Positions 8,533 through 17,753 of a DNA stretch of 33,193 nucleotides are shown here, piece after piece. Below the pieces are notes generated by a model. That model saw nothing but the letters and a program-made list of their open reading frames with translations, did no database searches and had not been told where the DNA came from. Origin of the DNA: Rubrivivax sp. (GTDB lineage: Bacteria > Pseudomonadota > Gammaproteobacteria > Burkholderiales > Burkholderiaceae_C); contig JAEUPH010000102.1 of NCBI GenBank assembly GCA_016790395.1, positions 1-33,193 of the forward strand, read 5' to 3'. Every line of letters starts with the position of its first letter. Within the stretch, counting starts at the first letter, position 1. Position numbers and translations under genes: made by a program.

Positions 8533-10524
8533 ATGCTGCTCAGGAAGTTCGCCCTCTTCGCCCTGTTCTCTCTGGCTGCCGTGGCAGCGTCGGCCCAGGC
8601 GCCCGCCAAGCCCGCGGGGCCGCCGCCCATCGAGGCGTTTTTCGACTACGGCAGCGTGATGTCGATGGCCCTGTCGCCCAACCAGCGCTGGCTGGCCGCG
8701 AGCGTGGTGCCCGCGGGCGGCGGGCCGGTGCAACTGGTCATCACCGACCTGCAGGACAAGGAGCCGGCCCGTGTGGTGGCCGCGTTCTCGCGCGCCAACG
8801 TGTCCAGCTTCTACTGGGTGAACGACGACCTGCTCGTGTTGGAGGCCGTGGACAACCTGGCCCGCGGCTACGACGGCGACCGGGGCGGCCTGATCTCCGT
8901 GACCCGCGACGGCGAGCGCATGCGGCACCTCATCAAGGCGGCCTGGGAAACCAACTACGGCGCGCCGGGGATCCAGCCCCTGGAAGGCAACCACAGCCTG
9001 GACACGCTGGGCGAGCCTGGCAGCGACGAGATCATCGTCAGTGCCGCGCGCTATGACCGTGGCGAGCAGACCTTCTCCGAGACGCTGCTGACCATGAACG
9101 CGCGCACCGGAGCGCGTCGCACGCTGCTCAAGAGCGTGCCCGATGACGCCAGCGGCTTCCTGTACACCCCGCGGGGCGAGCCGCGCCTGGCCACCACCTT
9201 CCGCAACGGGTTCAGCAGCTACCAGTGGTACGAGCCGGCCACCGAGAGCTGGCGCCAGCTGGCGAGGTTCAAGGCACTGGATGCGCCGTGGACGCCCGAA
9301 TTCATCGACGGCCAAGGCCACCTGTACGTCAGCGTGCTGACCGCCGGCGGCAAGGGCGAGGAATTGCGCCGCTTCGACTTCCAGAAGGGCGAGCCGGGCA
9401 GCGAGGTGATCGTGGCCACGCCCGGCTTCAGCGGCAGGTTCCTGCCGATCATGAACCGCAAGGAAGGCGAACTGCTCGGCATCCGCCTGGACCTCGACGC
9501 CGAAGAGGTGGTCTGGTTCAAGCCGGAGATCGCCGCGCTGCAGAAGCGCATCGACGACCGCCTGAAGGGCCGCATCAACCGCTTGCTGTGCGGGCGTTGC
9601 GACCTGCAGGATGTGGTGCTGGTCTACAGCCGCAGCGACCGTGCGCCCGGCGACTACCTGCTGTACCGCCCGCGCACCGGCGAGATCCAGCGCGTGGGCA
9701 GCCGCCGCCCGGCCATCGACCCCGCCGCCATGGCGCCGGTGCACTTCGAGCGCATCAAGGCACGCGACGGGCAGGACCTTCCCGTCTACGTCACCTTGCC
9801 TGCAGGCGGCGCCACCAAGGCCCGTGCCGCCGTGGTGCTGGTGCACGGCGGGCCCAACGTGCGCGGCCGCTCCTGGGAGTGGGACGCTGATTCCCAGTTT
9901 CTGGCCTCGCGCGGCTACGTCGTCATCGAGCCCGAGTTCCGCGGCAGCAGTGGCTGGGGCGAGTCGCACCTGCGGGCCGGCTTCAAGCAATGGGGCCTGG
10001 CGATGCAGGACGACGTGAGCGACGCCCTGGCCTGGGCGGTCAAGCGGGGCTGGGTCGACGCCCGGCGCGTGTGCATCGCCGGCGCCAGCTACGGCGGCTA
10101 CGCCACCCTGGTCGGGCTGGCCAAGACGCCGGACGCCTACCGCTGCGGCGTCTCCTGGATCGGTGTCAGCGACCTCAAGCTGCTCTTCAGCGCCCACTGG
10201 TCCGACACCAGCCGGGCGGCCAAGGAACATTCGATGAAGGACCGGGTGGGTGACCCTGAGAAGGACAGCGCCCTGCTCGACGCCAACTCGCCCATCAACA
10301 TGGCCGACCGCATCAAGGCGCCCCTTCTGCTGGCCTACGGTGGCGTCGACCGCCGCGTGCCCATCGAGCACGGCGAACGCATGCGGGCCGCACTGCGCAA
10401 GGCCGGCCAGGAACCCGAGTGGGTGGTCTACCCCAACGAGGGCCATGGCTGGAACTACCCGGAAACCAACAAGGATTTCTGGCAGCGCGTGGAGACCTTT
10501 CTTGCCCGGCACCTGAAGCCGTGA
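8533..10524 (+). CDS. Exported S9-family prolyl-oligopeptidase-type serine peptidase
   Basis: A 663-residue peptidase with a signal peptide (MLLRKFALFALFSLAAVAASAQA), so probably periplasmic. Residues 30-390 form a beta-propeller-like domain with repeats such as MALSPNQRWLAASVV. The C-terminal hydrolase begins at VHGGPNVRGRSWEWD and holds the triad Ser519 (GASYGGY), Asp606 (GGVDRRVP) and His638 (NEGHGWN). The fold resembles S9C acylaminoacyl peptidases/dipeptidyl peptidases that trim short peptides. A CxxC (CGRC) sits between the domains. I chose ATG 8533, with AGGA 8 bp upstream, over the ATG at 8476, because only 8533 starts a clean signal peptide. A close paralogue follows with a 4-nt overlap. 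Confidence 0.93.
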   Translation: MLLRKFALFALFSLAAVAASAQAPAKPAGPPPIEAFFDYGSVMSMALSPNQRWLAASVVPAGGGPVQLVITDLQDKEPARVVAAFSRANVSSFYWVNDDLLVLEAVDNLARGYDGDRGGLISVTRDGERMRHLIKAAWETNYGAPGIQPLEGNHSLDTLGEPGSDEIIVSAARYDRGEQTFSETLLTMNARTGARRTLLKSVPDDASGFLYTPRGEPRLATTFRNGFSSYQWYEPATESWRQLARFKALDAPWTPEFIDGQGHLYVSVLTAGGKGEELRRFDFQKGEPGSEVIVATPGFSGRFLPIMNRKEGELLGIRLDLDAEEVVWFKPEIAALQKRIDDRLKGRINRLLCGRCDLQDVVLVYSRSDRAPGDYLLYRPRTGEIQRVGSRRPAIDPAAMAPVHFERIKARDGQDLPVYVTLPAGGATKARAAVVLVHGGPNVRGRSWEWDADSQFLASRGYVVIEPEFRGSSGWGESHLRAGFKQWGLAMQDDVSDALAWAVKRGWVDARRVCIAGASYGGYATLVGLAKTPDAYRCGVSWIGVSDLKLLFSAHWSDTSRAAKEHSMKDRVGDPEKDSALLDANSPINMADRIKAPLLLAYGGVDRRVPIEHGERMRAALRKAGQEPEWVVYPNEGHGWNYPETNKDFWQRVETFLARHLKP

Positions 10525-12503
10525 TTTCGCTGCGCAGGCTTGCGGCCGGGCTGCGGGTCTGCCTCTTCGCCACCGTCGTCCTTGCGGCGGCGCATGCAGC
10601 GCCGCCCCCACCCGTCGAAGCCTTCTTCGACGACGGCGCCGTGCAGGACATGCGCCTGTCGCCCAACGGCCGCTGGCTGGCTTCGCGCGCCCTGCCGGCC
10701 GGTGGCGGCCCGTCGCGGCTGGTGCTGGTCGACCTCGACGGCAAGGAGCCGACCAAGGTGCTGGTCAGCTTCGCCAGGGCCCAGGTCACGCGGGTCCGGT
10801 GGGTGGATGACGAAAGCCTGCTGATCACGGCCGTGGAGGTGAACCACCGTGGCACCGAGCGGGTGTTTCCGGCCACGCTGGCCGTCAGGCGCGACGGCAG
10901 CAGCCTGCGCACGCTCATCAAGGCCGAGTTCTCCGGCGACATTCCCGCACCGGGGCCGCGGCCGCTGGAGCCGAACCACGAGGTGCTGGCGCTGGGTGCG
11001 CCCGGCAGCGGCGAGGTCATCGTCGGCGAGCACCTCGTCGGCCCGGGCGGCGAGCTCAAGGCCGTGAACCCGCTGGCGGTCAACGTGCGCAGCGGGGCGC
11101 GCCGCAGCCTCGTCAGGAGCCTGCCTCCGGACGCGGTGGAGTGGCTCTTCGACCCGCTCGGCCAGCCGCGGCTGGCCGTGACGCAGCGCGACGGCCAGCG
11201 CAGCTTCCTGTGGTTCGACGCCGACAAGCAGGCCTTTCGCGAGATCGCGCGCCACCGCGTGCTGGAGGCGCCCTTCTCGCCCCGGTTCGTCGACGGCGAC
11301 GGGCAGCTCTACGTGCAGGTGGTGGGGGCGGACGGCGGCGACGAACTGCGCCGCTTCGACTTCACCAGCGGCCAGCCCGCCGCCGAGGCCGTGGCCGCCA
11401 CGCCCGGCTTCGACGGCGGCATCGACCCCGTCTTCGATCGCGCCACCGGCGCCCTGCTGGGCCTGCGGCTGGTGCGCGAGGCGCGGCAGACCCAGTGGCT
11501 GACACCATCGCATCAGGCCCTGCAGCGGCAGGTGGACAGCGCCCTGCCTGGCCGACAGAACGACCTGCTGTGCGCGCCCTGCACCGGCCTCGAGGCGCTG
11601 CTGGTCTTCAGCCACGGCGAGCGCCACCCGGGCGAGTTCTACCTCTTCGGCCCGGCCAGCGGCGAACTGCAGCGCGTGGGCAGCGTTCGGCCGCGCATCG
11701 ACGCCAGCGCCATGGCGCCCCTGCGCTTCGAGCGCATCCGGACTCGCGACGGCGCCGCCCTGCCGGTGTGGGTGACCTTGCCAGCCGACGATGCCAAGGC
11801 GCGCTCGGCCGTGCTGCTGGTGCACGGCGGGCCCTGGGTGCGAGGGCGCGAGCGCGAGTGGGACGCGGCCTCGCAGTTCCTGGCCTCGCGCGGCCATGTC
11901 GTCATCGAGCCCGAGTTCCGCGGCAGCGCCGGCTACGGCAACGCCCACCTGCGCGCCGGCTTCGGACAGTGGGGGGCGGCGATGCAGGACGACCTGGACG
12001 ATGCCGTGGCCTGGGCCGTCAAGCAGGGCTGGGTGGACCCGAAGCGCGTGTGCATCGCCGGCGGCAGCTACGGGGGCTACGCCGCGCTGATGGGGCTGGC
12101 GCGCACGCCCGGGGCCTTCCGCTGCGGCGTGGCCTGGGCGGCCGTGAGCGACCCGCGACTGCTCTTCAGCATCTTCTGGAGCGACATCGGGCGCGAGGCC
12201 AGGCAGTACTCGATGACCGCCCTCATCGGCGACCCCGCACGCGACGCCGAACGCCTGGCCGCCGCGGCGCCGCTGAACCTGGCCGCGCGCATCCAGGCGC
12301 CGCTGCTGCTGGCCCATGGCGCGCTGGACCGCCGCGTGCCGCTGGAGCACGGCGAGCGCATGCGCGACGCGCTGCGCCAGGCCGGCCGCAGCCCCGACTG
12401 GGTGCTGTACCGGGATGAAGGACACGACTGGTCGCGTCTGGACACGCGGCTGGACTTCTGGAAGCGTGTGGAGGCCTTCCTGGCGCGACACCTCGCACCC
12501 TGA
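10521..12503 (+). CDS. Exported S9-family peptidase, tandem paralogue
   Basis: A 660-residue paralogue of the gene before it, with the same domain order. The hydrophobic leader is VISLRRLAAGLRVCLFATVV with a likely cut after AHA. A propeller domain follows, then the hydrolase with Ser516 (GGSYGGY), Asp603 (GALDRRVP) and His635 (DEGHDWS). A CxxC (CAPC) is at the equivalent place. Long stretches match the first copy almost word for word, for example SQFLASRG, VIEPEFRGS and LEHGERMR. The GTG start overlaps the upstream stop as GTGA and gives a good signal peptide. The duplication looks old: the triads are kept but propeller loops and substrate-facing segments differ, so cleavage preference may have diverged. 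Confidence 0.92.
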   Translation: MISLRRLAAGLRVCLFATVVLAAAHAAPPPPVEAFFDDGAVQDMRLSPNGRWLASRALPAGGGPSRLVLVDLDGKEPTKVLVSFARAQVTRVRWVDDESLLITAVEVNHRGTERVFPATLAVRRDGSSLRTLIKAEFSGDIPAPGPRPLEPNHEVLALGAPGSGEVIVGEHLVGPGGELKAVNPLAVNVRSGARRSLVRSLPPDAVEWLFDPLGQPRLAVTQRDGQRSFLWFDADKQAFREIARHRVLEAPFSPRFVDGDGQLYVQVVGADGGDELRRFDFTSGQPAAEAVAATPGFDGGIDPVFDRATGALLGLRLVREARQTQWLTPSHQALQRQVDSALPGRQNDLLCAPCTGLEALLVFSHGERHPGEFYLFGPASGELQRVGSVRPRIDASAMAPLRFERIRTRDGAALPVWVTLPADDAKARSAVLLVHGGPWVRGREREWDAASQFLASRGHVVIEPEFRGSAGYGNAHLRAGFGQWGAAMQDDLDDAVAWAVKQGWVDPKRVCIAGGSYGGYAALMGLARTPGAFRCGVAWAAVSDPRLLFSIFWSDIGREARQYSMTALIGDPARDAERLAAAAPLNLAARIQAPLLLAHGALDRRVPLEHGERMRDALRQAGRSPDWVLYRDEGHDWSRLDTRLDFWKRVEAFLARHLAP

Positions 12504-12584
12504 GGTCGCCTTGCGCGTCAGCGCCGCCTTGCAGCCGGCGGTCGCGGCACCATGTCAGGACGACTGCCACCAATGGGGACGCGC

Positions 12585-13676
12585 ATGCCGATGTTCTTCC
12601 GACGCCTGGGCCTGCGCCTGCTGGCTGCCGGGCTGGCCCTCAGCCTGTGCGCGCCGCTGCGGGCCGCCGAGGCCCCGCGCAGCCTGACCTCCAGGCACCT
12701 CGGTGCGGAGCGGGCCCTCCAGGTGCAGTTGCCCGACAGCTACGCCCATGCCCCTCGCCAACGCTACCCGCTGCTGGTGGTGCTGGACGCGCAGCCGCAG
12801 TTCGAGCACGTGGCCGGCAACGTGCGGTTCCTGGCCAACCAGGGCGAGATCCCGGAGCTCATCGTGGTGGGCGTGGCCAGCGGCAAGCGGGTGCACGACT
12901 ACACGCAGACCGACTGGCCGCAGGCCTGGGCCGGCGGTGGCGGCGCAGCGAAGTTCAAGCGCTTCATCGCCGATGAACTGCTCCCCTCGCTGGCGCGCGA
13001 CTACCGCGTCAGCGGTGAACGGCTGCTGCTGGGCCACTCGGCCGCCGGCCAGTTCGCGCTGCACGTGCTGGCCACCGAGCCTGCGCTCTTCGACGCCTAC
13101 ATCGTCACCAGTCCCAGCCTGGACTGGGATGCCGGCCTGCCCGTGCGCGAACTCGAGGCCGGTTTCAGGGCGAGAGAGCGCCTGCCCGCCTTCGTCTACG
13201 TGGCCGAAGACCTCTCGCTGGGTGGCGTGCTGACCGACCAGCTTGCACTGCGTCGGGTGCTTCAGACACAAGCGCCGCGCGGCTTGCAGGCCGAGGTGGT
13301 GGCCTACCCGAAGGAGCGCCACGCGAGCGTGGTGCTGCCAGGGGCCATCGACGGCCTGCGCGCCCGCTACCTCGGCCACCGCCTGCCGCCGGACGACGCC
13401 CCCGTGCTGGCCGAGATCAGCAGCACCCGGGGTATCGACGCACTGGGCCTGCGCTTTGCCCAGCTGGCCCACACCGGCCGCTCGGCCACCATCCCGGAGG
13501 AAGCGTTCATCGACGTGGCCGAAGCGCACCTGCGGCGCGGCGAGGTGTCCGCGGCCGTGGCGCTGCTGCGGCGCGCGGTGCAAGCCTGGCCGGATTCGAA
13601 GGACTGCCGGGAGGCGCTGGCGCAGGCGCTGAAGAAGCTGGCAGACGCTCCGGTTCAGGCGCCGGCCAGCCGCTGA
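12585..13676 (+). CDS. Exported esterase-like alpha/beta hydrolase with TPR-like tail
   Basis: A 363-residue protein related to the Fes/esterase-D-like (COG2819-type) hydrolases. A signal peptide (MPMFFRRLGLRLLAAGLALS, cut after RAA) is followed by the strand YPLLVVLDAQPQFEHVAGNV, the nucleophile elbow LLLGHSAAGQFAL (Ser152), FDAYIVTSPSLDWD and the base in KERHASVVLP (His246). Residues 305-355 (AFIDVAEAHLRRGEVSAAVALLRRAV) look like a single TPR hairpin, common at the end of this family. Start choice: ATG 12585 has GGGGA about 6 bp upstream; ATG 12552 would add 11 residues. It lies 81 bp after the S9 pair and is probably co-transcribed. The substrate is unknown; siderophore or acyl esters are possible. 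Confidence 0.85.
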   Translation: MPMFFRRLGLRLLAAGLALSLCAPLRAAEAPRSLTSRHLGAERALQVQLPDSYAHAPRQRYPLLVVLDAQPQFEHVAGNVRFLANQGEIPELIVVGVASGKRVHDYTQTDWPQAWAGGGGAAKFKRFIADELLPSLARDYRVSGERLLLGHSAAGQFALHVLATEPALFDAYIVTSPSLDWDAGLPVRELEAGFRARERLPAFVYVAEDLSLGGVLTDQLALRRVLQTQAPRGLQAEVVAYPKERHASVVLPGAIDGLRARYLGHRLPPDDAPVLAEISSTRGIDALGLRFAQLAHTGRSATIPEEAFIDVAEAHLRRGEVSAAVALLRRAVQAWPDSKDCREALAQALKKLADAPVQAPASR

Positions 13677-14548
13677 CGCCACCCCAGCGCTTCGTTGCCC
13701 ACCAGCGCGGCCAGCACGAGGCCGCCGCCGCCGAGCACCGCCACCGAAGGTGCCTCGTTGGCGCCCAGCCAGGCCCACAGCACACCGAACACCACCTCCA
13801 GCAGGCCCAGCAGCGACATCTCGGGTCCGGCCAGCACACGCGCCGCGGCCACGGCCATCAGGCAGGGGATGGCCAGCTGCACCACGCCCAGCAGCGCCAG
13901 CAGGGACAGGTCTCGCGGCGTGGCGGCGAAAGGCAGGGCCAGCGGCAGCGTGACGGCGGCCGAGAGCACAGCGCCGATGAGCACGGCGGCCAGCATGTCG
14001 GGCGGGCTGCTCTGGCCCTTCAGGTGCTGCAGCAGTGTCCAGTTGACAGCCGCTGCCACGGGCACGGCCAGCGCCACGGCCATGCCGGCCAGGTGGCGCG
14101 GGTCACCGGCGCTGACCTCGTGCCCGTACATCCAAGCGATGCCCACGCCGGCCAGCGCGATGGCGCCCCAGGTGCGCTGCGGCAGGCGATGACCAAGCAC
14201 GGCTCGCGCCAGCAGCGCGGTGATCAGCGGTCCCACCGACATCGTCACCAGCACGTTGGCGACGGTGGTCATCGTCATGGCCAGCATGAAGGCGGTGTAC
14301 ATCACGCCCCAACACAGGCCCGACAGCCACAGCGCCCGGCCGCCCTGCCTCATCGCGGCCGACAGGCTCGCCGGGCCCTTCAGCCACAGCAGCAGCGGCA
14401 CCAGCGCCAGCGCGTTGAAGGCGCTGCGCCAGAACGTGACCTCGAAGCCGCGCGCCGATTCGAAGAAGCGGGAAACGACGCCGGCGATGCTCCACATCAG
14501 CGTCGCCAGCACCAGGGTCCACACCGCCTTGCGGTGCGTCATCGTCAT
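13655..14548 (-). CDS. EamA/DMT-superfamily transporter
   Basis: A 297-residue inner-membrane protein with about ten hydrophobic segments in two EamA repeats. It starts with AVWTLVLATLMWSIAGVVSR and has the family cue FEVTFWRSAFNALALVPLLL in the first repeat. The second repeat ends with LAGPEMSLLGLLEVVFGVLWAWLG, the conserved EPV-like segment (here PEMSLLGLLEV). It is unrelated in detail to the EamA gene at 4068. It starts 14 bp after the typA stop and may therefore be read through from the translation operon, although its function has no obvious link to it. The last 22 bases overlap the 3' end of the convergent esterase gene. Substrate unknown. Confidence 0.88.
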   Translation of the reverse strand: MTMTHRKAVWTLVLATLMWSIAGVVSRFFESARGFEVTFWRSAFNALALVPLLLWLKGPASLSAAMRQGGRALWLSGLCWGVMYTAFMLAMTMTTVANVLVTMSVGPLITALLARAVLGHRLPQRTWGAIALAGVGIAWMYGHEVSAGDPRHLAGMAVALAVPVAAAVNWTLLQHLKGQSSPPDMLAAVLIGAVLSAAVTLPLALPFAATPRDLSLLALLGVVQLAIPCLMAVAAARVLAGPEMSLLGLLEVVFGVLWAWLGANEAPSVAVLGGGGLVLAALVGNEALGWRQRLAGA

Positions 14549-14562
14549 GGCACCGCCGCCGC

Positions 14563-16395
14563 TCAGGCGCCTTCGCGCGAGGCGCGCTTGCGGTCGTGTT
14601 CCTTCAGGTGGCGCTTGCGGATGCGGATGCTCTTGGGCGTGATCTCCACCAGTTCATCGTCGGCGATGAACTCCACCGCGTACTCCAGCGTGGCGTCGAT
14701 GGGCGGCGTGATCTTGATCGCGTCCTCCTTGCCGCTGACGCGGAAGTTGGTGAGCTGCTTCATGCGCGTGGCGTTCACCACCAGATCGTTGTCGCGGCTG
14801 TGGATGCCGACGATCATGCCTTCGTAGACCGGGTCCCCCGCCTTCACGAACATGCGGCCACGGTCGTCCAGCTTGCCCAGGGCGTAGGTGAAGATCTCGC
14901 CGTCGTCCATGCTGATCAGCACGCCGTTCTTGCGACCGGCGATCTCGCCCTTGAAGGGCTCGTAGCCGTCGAAGATGTTGCTGATGAGGCCGGTGCCGCG
15001 CGTCAGGTTCATGAACTCGTTCGAGAAGCCGATCAGCCCGCGCGCCGGAATGCGGTACTCCAGCCGCACGCGGCCGCGGCCGTCGGTTTCCATGTTCACC
15101 AGCTCGCCCTTGCGCTCGCCCAGGGCCTGCATCACGCCGCCCTGGTGCTGGTCCTCGATGTCCACCGTGACCAGCTCGATCGGCTCGTGGCGCTCACCGT
15201 TCACTTCATGGAACACCACACGCGGCTTGCTCACGGCCAGCTCGTAACCCTCGCGGCGCATGTTCTCCAGCAGGATGGTGAGGTGCAGTTCGCCGCGGCC
15301 CGACACCTCGAAGATGCCGTCCTCGTCGCTTTCCTTCACGCGCAGCGCCACGTTGCTCTGCAGTTCCTTCTGCAGCCGGTCCCAGATCTGGCGGCTGGTG
15401 ACGAACTTGCCCTCGCGGCCGGCCAGCGGGCTGTTGTTGACGCAGAAGTTCATCGTCAGCGTCGGCTCGTCCACGCGCAGCATGGGCAGCGGCTGCGGGT
15501 TCAGCGGATCGGTCACGGTGACGCCGATGCCGATGTCCTCGATGCCGTTGATCAGCACGATGTCGCCCGGCCGGGCGGAGTCGGTCTGCACGCGCTCCAG
15601 ACCTTCGAAGGTCAGCACCTGGTTGATGCGGCCCTTCCAGCTCTTGCCGTCGGGGCCTTCCATCACCAGCACGTCCATCATCGGCTTGAGCGTGCCGGCG
15701 TTGACGCGGCCCACGCCGATGCGGCCGACGTAGGTGCTGTAGTCCAGCGACGAGATCTGCAGTTGGAGGGGCGCGGCCGGGTCGCCTTCGTGCGCCGGCA
15801 CGTGCGTCAGCACGGTGTCGAAGAGCGCGCTCATGTCGCTGCCCCAGGCCTCGCCGGCCGGGCCTTCCTTCATCGAGGCCCAGCCGTTCAGCCCCGAGGC
15901 GTAGACGACGGGGAAGTCCAGCTGTTCCTCGGTGGCACCGAGCTTGTCGAAGAGTTCGAAGGCGGCGTTGATCACGTAGTCTGGCCGCGAACCCGGCTTG
16001 TCGACCTTGTTGACGACGACGATGGGCTTCAGGCCCAGCGCCAGCGCCTTCTTGGTCACGAAGCGGGTCTGCGGCATCGGGCCTTCCTGGGCGTCGATCA
16101 GCAGCACCACGCCGTCCACCATCGACAGCGCGCGCTCCACCTCGCCGCCGAAGTCGGCGTGGCCCGGGGTGTCGACGATGTTGATGTGCGTGCCCTGCCA
16201 CTGCACGGCGCAGTTCTTGGCCAGGATGGTGATGCCGCGCTCGCGCTCGATGTCGTTGCTGTCCATCACGCGCTCGGCGATCTTCTCGTTCTCGCGGAAG
16301 GTCCCGCTCTGGCGCAGCAGCTGGTCCACGAGAGTCGTCTTGCCATGGTCGACGTGGGCGATGATGGCGATGTTGCGGATGGCGGCGTGGCTCAT
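14563..16395 (-). CDS. typA: Ribosome-associated GTPase TypA/BipA
   Basis: A translational GTPase of the EF-G class that binds the 70S ribosome and helps 50S assembly and stress adaptation. It has 610 residues, the normal length. G motifs are [10 protein letters not shown] (13-22), RGITILAKN (switch I), [11 protein letters not shown] (G3), [10 protein letters not shown] (G4) and YASGLNG (G5). Domain III/V and the TypA-specific C-terminus follow ([20 protein letters not shown], then [17 protein letters not shown] near 470 and [20 protein letters not shown] at the end). The ATG overlaps the truB stop in ATGA, so it is translationally coupled to the rimP-nusA-infB-rbfA-truB operon. Confidence 0.97.
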   Translation of the reverse strand: MSHAAIRNIAIIAHVDHGKTTLVDQLLRQSGTFRENEKIAERVMDSNDIERERGITILAKNCAVQWQGTHINIVDTPGHADFGGEVERALSMVDGVVLLIDAQEGPMPQTRFVTKKALALGLKPIVVVNKVDKPGSRPDYVINAAFELFDKLGATEEQLDFPVVYASGLNGWASMKEGPAGEAWGSDMSALFDTVLTHVPAHEGDPAAPLQLQISSLDYSTYVGRIGVGRVNAGTLKPMMDVLVMEGPDGKSWKGRINQVLTFEGLERVQTDSARPGDIVLINGIEDIGIGVTVTDPLNPQPLPMLRVDEPTLTMNFCVNNSPLAGREGKFVTSRQIWDRLQKELQSNVALRVKESDEDGIFEVSGRGELHLTILLENMRREGYELAVSKPRVVFHEVNGERHEPIELVTVDIEDQHQGGVMQALGERKGELVNMETDGRGRVRLEYRIPARGLIGFSNEFMNLTRGTGLISNIFDGYEPFKGEIAGRKNGVLISMDDGEIFTYALGKLDDRGRMFVKAGDPVYEGMIVGIHSRDNDLVVNATRMKQLTNFRVSGKEDAIKITPPIDATLEYAVEFIADDELVEITPKSIRIRKRHLKEHDRKRASREGA

Positions 16396-17315
16396 GGTGT
16401 GGCCTGGATTTCCAAGGGATTCAGCAAGCGGTCGGCGATGAGTTCGCCGGCCTGGATATGGGCGGTGCCGAGAAAGGCGTGCGGCCGGGTGCCGTACACG
16501 CGCACGGCGGGGCTGTCGGCGAGCGCGACACGGCGGCGCAGTCCGCACAGGAAGCGGCCGGCCTCGTCGTCGGGCAGTTGCACGGCGGGCAGGCCGGCAA
16601 GCAGCAGGTCGGCGGGCTTGAGCAGGGCTTCGCGTTGGTCCGGCGTCATGGCGGCGAGTTGTTCCATCGTCACGGCGCCGTCGAGGCCGAGCTCGCCACT
16701 GCCGGTTCGCCGCAGCGCCGCGAGGTGAGCACCGCAACCCAGCGCCTGGCCGATGTCCTCGGCCAGCGTCCGGATGTAGGTGCCCTTGCTGCAGCGGACG
16801 TCGATCACCAGCGTCTCAGCCTGCCACTCGAGGATGTCGATGGCGTGAATCGTGACCTCGCGGCTCGGGCGTTCGACCTCGATCCCGGCACGCGCGTAGT
16901 CGTACAGCGCCTTGCCCTGGTGCTTCAGCGCCGAATGCATGGGCGGCGTCTGCGCAATCACGCCGACGAAGCGCGCGCAGGCCGCTTCCACGGCCGTGCG
17001 GTCGACGTTCACCGGGCGCTCCTGCACCACCTCGCCCTCGCGGTCGCCGGTGCTCGTGCGCTGGCCGAGCCGCAGCGTGGCGGTGTAGCGCTTGTCGGCG
17101 TCCAGGCTGGCCTGGCTGAACTTGGTGGCACCGCCGAAGCACAGCGGCAGCAAACCGGTGGCCAGCGGGTCCAGCGTGCCGGTGTGGCCGCCTTTTTCCG
17201 CGCGCAGCATACCCTTGGCCTTCTGCAGGGCGTCGTTGCTCGTCCAGCCCAGGGGCTTGTCGAGCAGCAGGACGCCATGAAGCGGCTTGCGCGGCAGCCG
17301 CGCGGGGGCGTTCAT
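16392..17315 (-). CDS. truB: tRNA pseudouridine-55 synthase
   Basis: Isomerises U55 in the T-loop of tRNAs and acts as a tRNA chaperone. It has 307 residues. The catalytic motif [16 protein letters not shown] contains Asp49. Other landmarks are the N-terminal [55 protein letters not shown] and [21 protein letters not shown]-terminal segment after residue 245 resembles the extended (PUA-like) end of proteobacterial TruB. The ATG overlaps the rbfA stop by one base (TGATG) and the stop overlaps typA (ATGA), so three genes in a row are coupled. Confidence 0.97.
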   Translation of the reverse strand: MNAPARLPRKPLHGVLLLDKPLGWTSNDALQKAKGMLRAEKGGHTGTLDPLATGLLPLCFGGATKFSQASLDADKRYTATLRLGQRTSTGDREGEVVQERPVNVDRTAVEAACARFVGVIAQTPPMHSALKHQGKALYDYARAGIEVERPSREVTIHAIDILEWQAETLVIDVRCSKGTYIRTLAEDIGQALGCGAHLAALRRTGSGELGLDGAVTMEQLAAMTPDQREALLKPADLLLAGLPAVQLPDDEAGRFLCGLRRRVALADSPAVRVYGTRPHAFLGTAHIQAGELIADRLLNPLEIQATP

Positions 17316-17680
17316 CAGTCGTCCTTCGCGCGGACCGAATTGGCCCGCATGATCAGCGAGGAAAGGTCGGCCGCGCGCTCGGTGGTCTTGTCGAAGTGGA
17401 AGTGCAGCGTCGGCACCGTGTGAATGGACAGGCGCTTGAAGAGGCCGTTCCGCAGGTAGCCGGCGGCTTCGTTGAGCGCCAGTTCGCTGTCTTCCGCCGA
17501 ACCCACCATCACCGAGAAGTAGACCTGGGCATGGGCGTAGTCGGGCGACACGTCCACGCTGTTGATCGTGACCATGCCCACGCGAGGATCCTTCAGGTCG
17601 CGGATGAGCTCCGCCACGTCGCGCTGGATCTGGTCGGCGACGCGGAAGCTGCGGTTCGGGACGGATTTCTTGTGTCGCAT
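17315..17680 (-). CDS. rbfA: 30S ribosome-binding factor A
   Basis: Small KH-fold protein that binds immature 30S subunits and promotes 16S rRNA 5'-end maturation and cold adaptation. The 121 residues match family length. Visible family pattern: N-terminal [20 protein letters not shown], then [20 protein letters not shown] and the C-terminal [25 protein letters not shown] lies 10 bp before the ATG. It sits 73 bp after infB, with a strong hairpin in the gap, and is coupled to truB by TGATG. Confidence 0.96.
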   Translation of the reverse strand: MRHKKSVPNRSFRVADQIQRDVAELIRDLKDPRVGMVTINSVDVSPDYAHAQVYFSVMVGSAEDSELALNEAAGYLRNGLFKRLSIHTVPTLHFHFDKTTERAADLSSLIMRANSVRAKDD

Positions 17681-17700
17681 GGTCTGGGTGCTCCAAATGA

Positions 17701-17729
17701 ATCAGCCCCGCCTTGTCGGCGGGGCTGAT
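17701..17729 (-). terminator. Perfect 12-bp hairpin between infB and rbfA
   Basis: Arms 17701-17712 and 17718-17729 are exactly complementary (ATCAGCCCCGCC against GGCGGGGCTGAT) around a 5-nt loop. In the direction of transcription the hairpin begins 24 nt after the infB stop and ends 20 nt before the rbfA start. It is followed only by TCATTT, not a uridine run, so it is at most a partial terminator. It could equally be an RNA-processing or stability element within the operon. Confidence 0.45.
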
Positions 17730-17753
17730 CGCTGGGGAAGCGTCGTGCCCGCC

